NCBI GenBank assembly: GCA_019638235.1
Contig: JAHBUE010000001.1
Location: 62,001 to 126,000 of the forward strand
Direction of reading: 5' to 3'
Source: Cyclobacteriaceae bacterium
Lineage (GTDB): Bacteria; Bacteroidota; Bacteroidia; Cytophagales; Cyclobacteriaceae
DNA: 64,000 bases
Shown here: one piece after another, positions 33,406 through 41,406 of the stretch
Position numbering within the stretch: the first letter of the stretch is position 1
Layout of the letters: each line of letters begins with the position of its first letter
Notes under the pieces: model-generated
Told to the model about the DNA's origin: nothing
Database searches by the model: none
What the model saw: the letters and a program-made list of their open reading frames with translations, nothing else
Position numbers and translations under genes: made by a program

Positions 33406-33947
33406 TTTTAAATAAGGGGATTTCACCGCAATTTTTAAAAATCAATTATATGAGAACAGATACATTTGAGAAACAACAAAAAATTATTACAGAATTCTGT
33501 CACTCAGACAAATCAAATTCATTTAAGTTGATTTACATTTTTGGAAATGTTTCGACAGGAAAAACCTCAATTCTAAATACCATTCAAACAGAGTTACTTA
33601 ATAATGATAGCAGTTGTAAGATTAAACATGCAACAGCGGACAACATCACTGTTCATTTCTTGAGGGAATTTAAGAATGGTACGGTAAATAAATTTTTAGA
33701 ATATTATTTGTTGTATGATTTTATATTAATTGATGAATATGAATTCCTTGATAGGAGGCCAAAGACAAATGAGTTATTTTATTATTTGATAAATCGTGTA
33801 ATTGCTCACAACAAAAGAGTTTTGATTACAAGCGCTAATCCTGATGGACTTCCGAAGTCATTAAGGAAGTTGTCTTGTAAAATGGCAATAATGGATATGG
33901 ATAAAAATAAAATTCAACGTAGAGGAATTAGAAAAAATAAAGAATAA
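33402..33947 (+). CDS. Mini-DnaA-like AAA+ ATPase 1
   Basis: A 181-residue P-loop protein. The Walker A is GNVSTGKT (about 48-55), Walker B FILIDEYEF, and sensor I KRVLITSANPD, in DnaA/DnaC-type spacing with the PKTNELFYYLINRVI helix between. Compared with DnaA it lacks the oligomerisation domain and the DNA-binding helix-turn-helix, and this copy also lacks an obvious lid. The start at 33402 overlaps the deiminase stop by 4 bp; an internal ATG at 33450 would align better with its paralogue at 34918. Likely a regulatory or loader ATPase of the accessory element; client unknown. Confidence 0.7.
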   Translation: MILNKGISPQFLKINYMRTDTFEKQQKIITEFCHSDKSNSFKLIYIFGNVSTGKTSILNTIQTELLNNDSSCKIKHATADNITVHFLREFKNGTVNKFLEYYLLYDFILIDEYEFLDRRPKTNELFYYLINRVIAHNKRVLITSANPDGLPKSLRKLSCKMAIMDMDKNKIQRRGIRKNKE

Positions 33948-34002
33948 CTAAAGAGAGTTAGGAATACATTAAAAAATAGAGAAACTTTAATGCTGAAAGG
34001 TT

Positions 34003-34400
34003 ATGATAAATTATTTGCATGAAAAACTCCTTCAAGTGAATCAAAATTATCTTCACTTGCCATTCCCTTTAAAAAACCACTTCTACAAGGGGACAGAATT
34101 GATTTCAGAAAAGCGTGGTATTGTATGGATTGATATAAATTTTTTCACATCGTACATTTACCAAAAAGTACACTAATATCTGAAATTTCATGTACTCATT
34201 GTAAATCACAAAACTTTATTCAATCCCCCGAATTATTTAAGACTTGGTTGGATAATAAATCAAAAGATGATATTGAAGTTCCACGAATCAGAATTGAAAA
34301 ACAAAAAAATAATAATCACAGTGACAAAATTGCCGACAATGGCGGAATTTTAAATTGCATAACGTGGAATATAAAAGTGAAACAGAATATACATCAATAA
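34003..34400 (+). pseudogene. Frameshifted gene fused to a deiminase 3' fragment
   Basis: ATG 34003 opens a frame encoding MINYLHEKLLQ ... GIVWIDINFF and stops at 34176. One base shift at the T-run near 34140 restores a second frame that continues (LPKSTLISEISCTHCKSQNF ...) to TAA at 34400. The final part (KIADNGGILNCITWNI) is a copy of the deiminase C terminus at 33321-33385. So a gene of unknown family, containing a CxxC motif, was joined to a duplicated deiminase tail and then lost its frame, unless the T-run is a sequencing error. Confidence 0.7.
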
Positions 34401-34413
34401 CAAATTTTATCGT

Positions 34414-34866
34414 ATGAAAAAGAAAATCCTTTATGTTGACATGGACAATGTCCTGGTTGATTTCCAATCAGGAATAGACCGATTAGATTCCCGGTTGCTA
34501 ATAGAGTATGAAGGTCGGTTAGACGAGGTTCCGGGCATTTTTAGTTTAATGCTGCCGGTAAAGGACGCGGTTGAAAGTTACCATGAGCTTTGTGAACATT
34601 TTGACACCTATATTTTGTCAACATCGCCCTGGAAAAACGAATCGGCACCGGGCGATAAATTGGCCTGGGTAAAAAAATACATAGGAGAAAAAGGATACAA
34701 AAGGCTGATATTAACGCATCACAAAAACCTGAACATGGGTAATTATCTTGTTGATGACCGTAAAAACAATGGCGCAAGTGAATTTACAGGGGAGTGGATA
34801 CACTTCAAAACCCCGAAATTTCCCGATTGGATTACAGTGAAAAAATACTTGCTTGACAACAAATAG
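34414..34866 (+). CDS. 5'(3')-deoxyribonucleotidase-like HAD phosphatase
   Basis: A 150-residue HAD-family protein of the NT5C type, which dephosphorylates (deoxy)nucleoside monophosphates. The nucleophile motif is YVDMDNVLVDF (Asp pair at 9 and 11), motif II YILSTSPW, and motif IV NYLVDDRKNNGA. The length is that of bacterial single-domain members. It follows the decayed fusion gene by 13 bp, within the AT-rich accessory block. Such genes are common cargo of phages and mobile islands. Confidence 0.85.
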   Translation: MKKKILYVDMDNVLVDFQSGIDRLDSRLLIEYEGRLDEVPGIFSLMLPVKDAVESYHELCEHFDTYILSTSPWKNESAPGDKLAWVKKYIGEKGYKRLILTHHKNLNMGNYLVDDRKNNGASEFTGEWIHFKTPKFPDWITVKKYLLDNK

Positions 34867-34917
34867 CGTCCCGCGCTATTGGGCGGGGCAACGTAGTTAG
34901 CCAGCAATGAGCAACGC

Positions 34918-35550
34918 TTAGTGTGCGTTCGATGTTGCTAAAAATTTAATCCCCTTTAAAAATCCCTCTATTTCCCTAATATCTCTTGAGTTTATGCGAT
35001 GGTTTGTTTCTACAAGTCCAAATAGCCTTGATTTAGATTTTATCAACTTATCATAGTCAATTGTATTATTATTCAAGTCAATAGTCTGTGCATTAATGTT
35101 GGGAAATGCTTTGTTTATTGAAACAAATCCTTTTTTGTCAAAACTTGAGATAATAATTTTTTTGTTGGCTTTGAGCAGCTCAGCTAACAAATGAATAATC
35201 ATTCTATTTGTTTTCGGTTTATCATTTAATAATTCATAATTGTCAATCAGTATCAAGTCAGATTTTAAATAATGAGGAACAAAGTCTTTTAAATTATTTT
35301 GATCGGATAATTGTAAAAAGTGAGCGATTATGTCGTTGCTATCGACAACTTTAATTTTTTGAGTTGGGTTGTTTAACATTAACTCCGTTCCGAAAACATT
35401 TAAGAGATCACTTTTCCCTGTTGCCGTACCTCCTGTTATGTAAATCAGGTGAACTAAATTTGCGGAGGGTGATGCACAAAAGTTTTTGATAAACTCTTCT
35501 GTAGGTAAGAAGGTTTCGTCAAAAATGAAGTCGTCTATTCTTTTAATCAT
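34918..35550 (-). CDS. Mini-DnaA-like AAA+ ATPase 2
   Basis: A 210-residue paralogue of the ATPase at 33402, in opposite orientation. Walker A is GGTATGKS (40-47), Walker B LILIDNYEL with PKTNRMIIHLLAELL, and sensor I KKIIISSFD. Unlike its paralogue it has a lid with NHRINSRDIREIEGFLKGI, matching the DnaA sensor II region (VRELEGAL). DnaA domains I and IV are absent, so it resembles Hda-like proteins. The shared FC(x)nLIYI.G...TGK and ID.YE.L...PKTN patterns prove common descent of the two. It is the last gene of the block before the right-hand duplicated 3' end. Confidence 0.75.
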   Translation of the reverse strand: MIKRIDDFIFDETFLPTEEFIKNFCASPSANLVHLIYITGGTATGKSDLLNVFGTELMLNNPTQKIKVVDSNDIIAHFLQLSDQNNLKDFVPHYLKSDLILIDNYELLNDKPKTNRMIIHLLAELLKANKKIIISSFDKKGFVSINKAFPNINAQTIDLNNNTIDYDKLIKSKSRLFGLVETNHRINSRDIREIEGFLKGIKFLATSNAH

Positions 35551-35652
35551 AATTACACGGATGGGTTTCTGGTTCTGTCATTGGGGTTTCACTCCTCTCT
35601 CTTACGGGAAGAATTTTTATAAGTTACAATAAAAATCTAAATAAATAACCAG

Positions 35653-35705
35653 TCTCTGCCGTTGGTGTTCGCACGGGAACTGTCACAAACGCTCAGCAAC
35701 AACGA
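35653..35705 (+). repeat. Dispersed hairpin repeat, copy 3 (diverged)
   Basis: CTCTGCCGTTGGTGTT at the left and GCTCAGCAACAACGA at the right match copies 1 and 2, but the centre differs. It lies three bases before the duplicated 3' end of the gene at 30436. Confidence 0.7.
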
Positions 35706-35708
35706 AGG

Positions 35709-35783
35709 CTTTACGATGAATGGAATCGCGAAAGCGAAGAATTCCATGAGTTTATGGAGATGGTCGAAAAAAGATTTAGTTAA
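35709..35783 (+). pseudogene. Detached 3' end (24 codons) of the gene at 30436
   Basis: The segment encodes LYDEWNRESEEFHEF...KRFS and a TAA stop, and differs from 31324-31398 by one amino-acid change (Asp to Asn). The other differences are synonymous. It has no start of its own. It marks the right edge of the accessory block. Confidence 0.95.
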
Positions 35784-35790
35784 AACTTTA

Positions 35791-37065
35791 TTACAATCGT
35801 TGCAACATCTGGCTGCGGTGGGCATCTAATTTCAGCAGTATAAACAGCAGGATGGTGAAGCTCCATAATGCAGAACCACCATAGCTGAAGAAGGGTAACG
35901 GAATACCAATTACCGGAAACAACCCGATGGTCATGCCGATATTAACGGCAAAGTGAAAAAAGAAAATACTGGCCACGCTGTAACCATACACCCGCGCAAA
36001 CCGGCTCTTCTGCCGTTCGGCAAGAAAAATTATTCGTAACAGCAGTGTTACAAACAAGCCCACCACAATTAAGCTACCCAACCAACCGTGTTCTTCGCCA
36101 ATGGTACAAAAAATAAAGTCGGTGCTTTGTTCGGGCACAAAGTCGAACTTGGTTTGTGTGCCTTTTAAAAATCCTTTGCCGGAAAATCCGCCACTTCCAA
36201 TTGCAATTTTAGATTGCGTTACGTTCCAGTTAATCCCCATTGGGTCAAAGTCAGGATTAACTAATGCCTCCAATCGTTTTTTATGCCTAACCGGCAACAC
36301 ATTATTAATCACATAATCAAAACTTTCAATCGTACCGATAATAATAACTGCACCTACACCAATGGTTAAAATCCGTTTAATCGTGCGCTTCCCAAAAAAG
36401 ACGATAATAAGTGCCAGCACAACTATGCCTCCATGCAAATACCATTGATTATCTACTATCAGTGTGAGTATGGCTATTACTGCCATAGAAATACCGATGA
36501 TCAATAAAAAAGGCGACATGCCTTCGCGGAAAAAGACCAGCAGGAAGGCCGTGAACACCAGCGCTGTTCCAAAATCTTTTTGAAGCAAGATGAGCGCAAT
36601 GGGCAAGAAAATAATGCCAAACAAAATCGCCTGGTTACGAAACCTGTCCATTTTAAAACCAACACTGCCGACAATCTTTGCAACCACCAGCGCTGTGGCA
36701 AACTTGGCAAACTCCGAAGGCTGCACGCCAAACGAACCAATGCCCAACCATGCCTTGTTTCCGCCCACTTCTTTCCCGATTAGCGGAACAAGAATCAACA
36801 GGAAAATTACAACGCCATAGATGAGCCACGCGGCCGCTTCATAAAAGCGCATATCCACAATAAGAATGGCAAGGATAATAATACCAGACGCGGCAATGAA
36901 CATTAATTGCCTGCCGGAGTTAAGTGAAAGATCAAAAATATTCTGCTGTGCGGTTTCATCATACACGGCTGCAAAAATGTTAATCCACCCCAACAGTACC
37001 ATTACCGCATAGATCAACACCGTAACCCAATCCATTTTGTTCGATATGGCATCATCCCTTCTCAT
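35791..37065 (-). CDS. rodA: Rod-shape SEDS glycosyltransferase RodA
   Basis: A polytopic SEDS protein (424 residues, about ten helices) that polymerises lipid II glycan during elongation together with PBP2. Signatures are QPSEFAKFATALVVAKI, LLQKDFGTALVFTAF, FVPEQSTDFIFCTIGEEHGW and GIPLPFFSYGGSALW. It starts one base downstream of the mrdA stop. It is the last gene of the mre operon; its stop lies 8 bp from the fossil 3' end of another gene. Confidence 0.95.
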   Translation of the reverse strand: MRRDDAISNKMDWVTVLIYAVMVLLGWINIFAAVYDETAQQNIFDLSLNSGRQLMFIAASGIIILAILIVDMRFYEAAAWLIYGVVIFLLILVPLIGKEVGGNKAWLGIGSFGVQPSEFAKFATALVVAKIVGSVGFKMDRFRNQAILFGIIFLPIALILLQKDFGTALVFTAFLLVFFREGMSPFLLIIGISMAVIAILTLIVDNQWYLHGGIVVLALIIVFFGKRTIKRILTIGVGAVIIIGTIESFDYVINNVLPVRHKKRLEALVNPDFDPMGINWNVTQSKIAIGSGGFSGKGFLKGTQTKFDFVPEQSTDFIFCTIGEEHGWLGSLIVVGLFVTLLLRIIFLAERQKSRFARVYGYSVASIFFFHFAVNIGMTIGLFPVIGIPLPFFSYGGSALWSFTILLFILLKLDAHRSQMLQRL

Positions 37066-37066
37066 C

Positions 37067-38935
37067 CTACTCTTCCATATCTACCGGTACAACTTGTTGA
37101 ACAGCGGGTGTTGGTGTAGCCCGAACGACAGGATCAAGAAAATCACCTTTCAGCACATAAGCCTCCAGATGTTTGCGCTTGATTTCACCGTTGAGATATT
37201 GTTCAATCATCAGGCTGGCGATAGATGCCGCAGAGCGACCACCCCAACCTGCATTTTCAACATACACGGCAATGGCAATTTTCGGATTATCCTTTGGCGC
37301 AAACGCCATAAACACGGAGTGATCGTGGCCGTGCGGATTTTGAGCTGTTCCGGTTTTTCCACACAATTCAATACCTGGAATAATGGCGCGCTGCGCGGTA
37401 CCATAAATGGCATCGCTCATGGCATCCTGAACAAAAGAAAAATAGGCTGAATCAATTCCGGTTTCATGACGCACGCGGTAGCGTTCATCGATATCCGCAT
37501 CTTCAATTGCCTTTACAAGATGAGGCGTGTAGTAATAGCCTTTGTTCGCCATGATAGCTGCCATGTTGGCCATTTGCAAGGGCGTAACCAGCATTTCGCC
37601 CTGCCCTATGCTAAGCGAATAAATTGTTGAAAACTTCCAACGACCTTCACCATAAATGCGGTTGTACAAATTACTGGTAGGCATCTGGCCGCCCTTCTCG
37701 CTTGGCAAATCAACACCAAGCGGTGCACCCAATCCAAAACGTTTCACATACTCGCGCCAATTGTCAAGGCCGATACGTGAATCGGTAAAGGTGTTCGGTG
37801 ATTTATTCTGGTTGATAATTCTTCTGAACGTTTGGTGAAAGTAGGGGTTGCAAGAGTATTGTATAGCGCCATGAAGATTGGTGGGGTTTGGATGACCATG
37901 ACAGTTAACCAACGAGCGGTCGCATGCAAGTCGTGTGTCATAGGAAAGTACGCCTTCTTCCAGGCCAATCAACGATTGAACAATTTTAAAAATAGAACCT
38001 GGCGGATACATCGCCATCAGCGGGCGCGTAAACAAGGGCTTGGTAGTATCGCTGCTGATGAGCATAAAGTTAGAGCTGAACTTTTTGCCTGTCAGCATAG
38101 AAGGATCATACGAAGGGCCTGAAACCATAGAAAGAATTTCACCGGTTGCCGGCTCCAACGCTACTACGCTCCCGACTTTACCGTCCATTAAATACTCGCC
38201 ATATTGCTGAAGCTCAAGATCGATAGTGGTCATTACATTTTTGCCGGGAACAGAAAGTGTATCGTAATCACCATTTTTAAACGAGCCCTTTTCAATACCT
38301 TTTACATTGCGAAGTTTATACCGCACCCCGCGTTGTCCCCGAAGCACGGCTTCATACCTTGCTTCAATACCACTCTGGCCGGTATAATCTCCCTGCCGGT
38401 AAAGTTTCAAACTATCGCGGTCTAATTGATTTTTGCTAATCTCGCTCACATAGCCCAACACATTTGCCATTGCGCTTGTGCTGTACGCACGGGTTGTACG
38501 GGGTTGTATGTAAAATCCGGAAAACTCATCTAAGCGTTCCTGTATTTTTGCAAAATCGTAATTGGATAACTGTTTGATAAAAACAGTAGGGCGATATGGT
38601 GAGTACTCTTTGAGTTTTTTTAAATCAACAAAACGCTGTTTTAATTCTTGTTGGGTAATATCAAACACTTCGCAAAAACGCGCTGAATCGAAGTTGGTTA
38701 CTTCTTTTGTTACAATGTGCAGGTCATATTCGGGAGAGTTGTAAACAAGCAACTTACTATTGCGGTCAAAAATCAATCCGCGTGACGGGTATTCGATTTC
38801 TTTCATGATTGAGTTGCTGTCGGCCAATTGCGCATAGCGGTCGTCCAACAACTGAATAAAGAATAGCTTAACCAGGAAGACAATCCCGACTAAAACGAAT
38901 ACAACCTGAAATATTTCTTTCCTTCCTTCATTCAT
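37067..38935 (-). CDS. mrdA: Penicillin-binding protein 2 (transpeptidase)
   Basis: The elongation-specific class B PBP cross-links peptidoglycan. A signal anchor covers about residues 9-29. The PBP dimerisation domain follows, with RGLIFDRNSKLLVYN. The transpeptidase motifs are S314-I-F-K317 in PPGSIFKIV, SCN at 361-363, and KTGT at 527-530. At 622 residues it has normal family length. It overlaps mreD by 4 bp and is followed by rodA, the usual partner. Confidence 0.95.
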   Translation of the reverse strand: MNEGRKEIFQVVFVLVGIVFLVKLFFIQLLDDRYAQLADSNSIMKEIEYPSRGLIFDRNSKLLVYNSPEYDLHIVTKEVTNFDSARFCEVFDITQQELKQRFVDLKKLKEYSPYRPTVFIKQLSNYDFAKIQERLDEFSGFYIQPRTTRAYSTSAMANVLGYVSEISKNQLDRDSLKLYRQGDYTGQSGIEARYEAVLRGQRGVRYKLRNVKGIEKGSFKNGDYDTLSVPGKNVMTTIDLELQQYGEYLMDGKVGSVVALEPATGEILSMVSGPSYDPSMLTGKKFSSNFMLISSDTTKPLFTRPLMAMYPPGSIFKIVQSLIGLEEGVLSYDTRLACDRSLVNCHGHPNPTNLHGAIQYSCNPYFHQTFRRIINQNKSPNTFTDSRIGLDNWREYVKRFGLGAPLGVDLPSEKGGQMPTSNLYNRIYGEGRWKFSTIYSLSIGQGEMLVTPLQMANMAAIMANKGYYYTPHLVKAIEDADIDERYRVRHETGIDSAYFSFVQDAMSDAIYGTAQRAIIPGIELCGKTGTAQNPHGHDHSVFMAFAPKDNPKIAIAVYVENAGWGGRSAASIASLMIEQYLNGEIKRKHLEAYVLKGDFLDPVVRATPTPAVQQVVPVDMEE

Positions 38936-39444
38936 GATTTTCTTCCGGGAAAGACGTACTCAATTATTGCCAACATCAACAACGTGTACACCGTGCTGGC
39001 CGCTACTTTCAGAAGCGTATTCCAAAAATAATCAAACCCGCCCGCTTCTGTAAAAAATAATACCAGGTGATGCAGAAAAATAAGCGGAACAGCATACGTT
39101 AAAAACCACTGCAAGCCGTTGTTGGCCAAACTGGGCAACACGTTGGCATCGTACCCGCCCTGGGGCGTAAGCGCTGCAAGCCAATAATTGCGCAGGTACA
39201 TAATAAACACGCTGGCAAGCGCATGAAGCCCAAGGCTGTCGTAAAACACATCGATAGAAAACCCAAGGATAAAGCCAACCAGCATTAATACAAGCGGATT
39301 TGTTTCTACCGGCAGCAACAACAAAAAGCCAATGTATAAAAAACAAAATGCCACATGAAACATAACCGCATTCTTGAGGATGAGCACCTGGAAGAACAAG
39401 TACACGAAAAAGACGACCACACTTAGTATAATAGAACGGTTCAT
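38932..39444 (-). CDS. mreD: Rod-shape-determining protein MreD
   Basis: A small inner-membrane protein of 170 residues with five to six hydrophobic segments and the loop GFSIDVFYDSLGLHALASVF, which is typical of MreD. Start and stop overlap mreC and mrdA by 4 bp each, as in a translationally coupled operon. It links the MreB cytoskeleton to the wall synthases. Confidence 0.88.
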   Translation of the reverse strand: MNRSIILSVVVFFVYLFFQVLILKNAVMFHVAFCFLYIGFLLLLPVETNPLVLMLVGFILGFSIDVFYDSLGLHALASVFIMYLRNYWLAALTPQGGYDANVLPSLANNGLQWFLTYAVPLIFLHHLVLFFTEAGGFDYFWNTLLKVAASTVYTLLMLAIIEYVFPGRKS

Positions 39445-40280
39445 TTTTTCATTTCGGGTATGTGTTGCTCAAGCGAATCAAGCTCATGCAACAGGTTGCT
39501 TTTTACAATGGTTACAAACGACAGTTTATGAAAATCCTGCGCAAGCTTTACTTTCAATTCAAAAAATGGCGCTTCCTTGCCTAACTCAACTTCCGAGATA
39601 GTGCCAATTAATATTCCTTCAGGAAATATACCGCTATACCCAGAAGTAATTACCGTATCGCCCACCTGGGGGTTTACATGGCGCGGTATAAAGTTCAGCT
39701 CCGTTGTTTGCGGGTCAAGTCCATCCCACTGAATTGTACCAAAATGACCGGTGCGCTTCAATAAACCCGACACACGCAAATCGGTATTAAGCAACGAAGT
39801 AACTACACTAAAATGCGTTGAGGTAAGTTTTACTTTACCGATAGCCCCGGCAGCGCTTAATACAGCCATACCCGGTTTAATGCCTTCTGCGTTTCCTTTA
39901 TTAATGGTGATGAAGTTGGTGTACCGGTCGGTAGAGTTGTTTATCACCTTGGCGCTCACAAAATCAAACCGGTTAATAATTTGCTCATCTACTTTACCCT
40001 GAATGGGCAAGGCATTGATATACTGACTTTGCTGATCGAGTTTTTTACGAAGCTCTGTGTTTTCATCGGTAAGCACTACGTTCACTTCGCGCAGCGAAAA
40101 ATAATCGCGCACATTTTGCGAAACCGTATTGACATTCCCCACAAAACTATTGGCCGAATTAAAAAACTGCGCACCTTGATATTGATTGTTTTGAATAATC
40201 AACCAGGCGCAGAACAATTCCAACAAAAGAAAAGTGAAGAAGGCGCGGAATTGATAAATAAACAGGAATATCCGCTCCAT
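39441..40280 (-). CDS. mreC: Rod-shape-determining protein MreC
   Basis: A periplasmic protein of 279 residues with one N-terminal helix (about 8-28), a coiled-coil near 60-90 (NVVLTDENTELRKKLDQQ), and the beta-barrel region with FITINKGNAEGIKPGMAVL and GDTVITSGYSGIFPEGILIG, both MreC signatures. It lies 4 bp after mreB and overlaps mreD by 4 bp. Confidence 0.93.
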   Translation of the reverse strand: MERIFLFIYQFRAFFTFLLLELFCAWLIIQNNQYQGAQFFNSANSFVGNVNTVSQNVRDYFSLREVNVVLTDENTELRKKLDQQSQYINALPIQGKVDEQIINRFDFVSAKVINNSTDRYTNFITINKGNAEGIKPGMAVLSAAGAIGKVKLTSTHFSVVTSLLNTDLRVSGLLKRTGHFGTIQWDGLDPQTTELNFIPRHVNPQVGDTVITSGYSGIFPEGILIGTISEVELGKEAPFFELKVKLAQDFHKLSFVTIVKSNLLHELDSLEQHIPEMKK

Positions 40281-40284
40281 GGAA

Positions 40285-41310
40285 TCACGTCATCAAAACA
40301 CCACGGAAATGATGAAGACCTTTCAGGGCAGCTCCGGTTCCGCGCACAACGGCACGAAGCGGGTCTTCCGCCACATGAATGGGCAACTTCGTTTTTAACG
40401 CAAGGCGTTTATCCAAACCACGAAGCAAGGCACCACCACCGGTAAGGTAAATGCCGCGCTCATAAATATCAGCCGAAAGTTCGGGCGGAGATGTTTCCAA
40501 TGCTTTCAGCACCGCTTCCTCTAATTTGGAAACTGATTTATCCAACGCAAAGGCAACTTCGGAGTAGGATATTCGGATAGTTTTGGGGATGCCGGTCATC
40601 AGGTCGCGGCCACGGATTTCATAATCATCCGGCCCGTCATCTAATTCGGTAAGGGCAGAGCCTACTTCTATTTTAACACGTTCGGCCGAGCGCTCACCAA
40701 TCAACAGGTTGTGCTGGCGCCTCATGTAATCTAAAATGTCGCGGTTAAAGGTATCGCCCGCTACGCGAATGGACTGGTCGCACACAATCCCCGAAAGGGC
40801 AATAACGGCAATGTCGGTTGTGCCTCCGCCAATATCTACAATCATGTTACCGATGGGCTGTTCAATGTCAATGCCCGTACCGATGGCGGCTGCAATCGGT
40901 TCGTATATCATGTACACTTCTTTGGCTCCGGCATGTTCGGCACTGTCGCGCACGGCACGCTTTTCCACTTCGGTAATTCCGGAAGGAATACAAATCACCA
41001 TACGGTAAGAGGGCGGAAACAACCGTTTGCCGGTGTCAATCATCTTGATAAGTCCGCGAATCATCAACTCGGCCGCCTGGAAATCGGCAATTACGCCTTC
41101 TTTTAACGGACGAATTGTTTTAATGTGGTCGTGGGTTTTCTCATGCATTTGCATGGCCTCGCGCCCGATGGCCAACACCTTGCTGTTGGTTTTATCTAAT
41201 GCAATGATGGACGGCTCATCTACAACGATTTTATCCTTGTAAATGATAAGGGTGTTAGCTGTACCAAGGTCGATAGCAATGTCGCTGGTAAAAAAATCAA
41301 AAAAGCCCAT
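40285..41310 (-). CDS. mreB: Actin-like cytoskeletal protein MreB
   Basis: The 341-residue product forms membrane-bound filaments that organise wall elongation. The nucleotide-binding motifs are IAIDLGTANTLIIY, the phosphate-2 motif IVDIGGGTTDIAVI, and GIYLTGGGALLRGLD. The start MGFFDFFTSDIAIDLG bears the amphipathic N terminus. It heads the mre operon, 96 bp downstream of purH on the same strand; the AT-rich gap could hold its promoter. Confidence 0.97.
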   Translation of the reverse strand: MGFFDFFTSDIAIDLGTANTLIIYKDKIVVDEPSIIALDKTNSKVLAIGREAMQMHEKTHDHIKTIRPLKEGVIADFQAAELMIRGLIKMIDTGKRLFPPSYRMVICIPSGITEVEKRAVRDSAEHAGAKEVYMIYEPIAAAIGTGIDIEQPIGNMIVDIGGGTTDIAVIALSGIVCDQSIRVAGDTFNRDILDYMRRQHNLLIGERSAERVKIEVGSALTELDDGPDDYEIRGRDLMTGIPKTIRISYSEVAFALDKSVSKLEEAVLKALETSPPELSADIYERGIYLTGGGALLRGLDKRLALKTKLPIHVAEDPLRAVVRGTGAALKGLHHFRGVLMT

Positions 41311-41406
41311 GCGTTCAGGTAAGGGGTTAACAAATTAAAGGGTTGAATTTACCAAAATATTTAATGGCTGACTTATTACTGTAATATTTTAGATGTTTTT
41401 TACCGA

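Noticed and set aside
34870..34887. CCCGC...GCGGG hairpin after the nucleotidase gene
   Set aside because: The stem is only five bases and no T-run follows; too weak to call a terminator.
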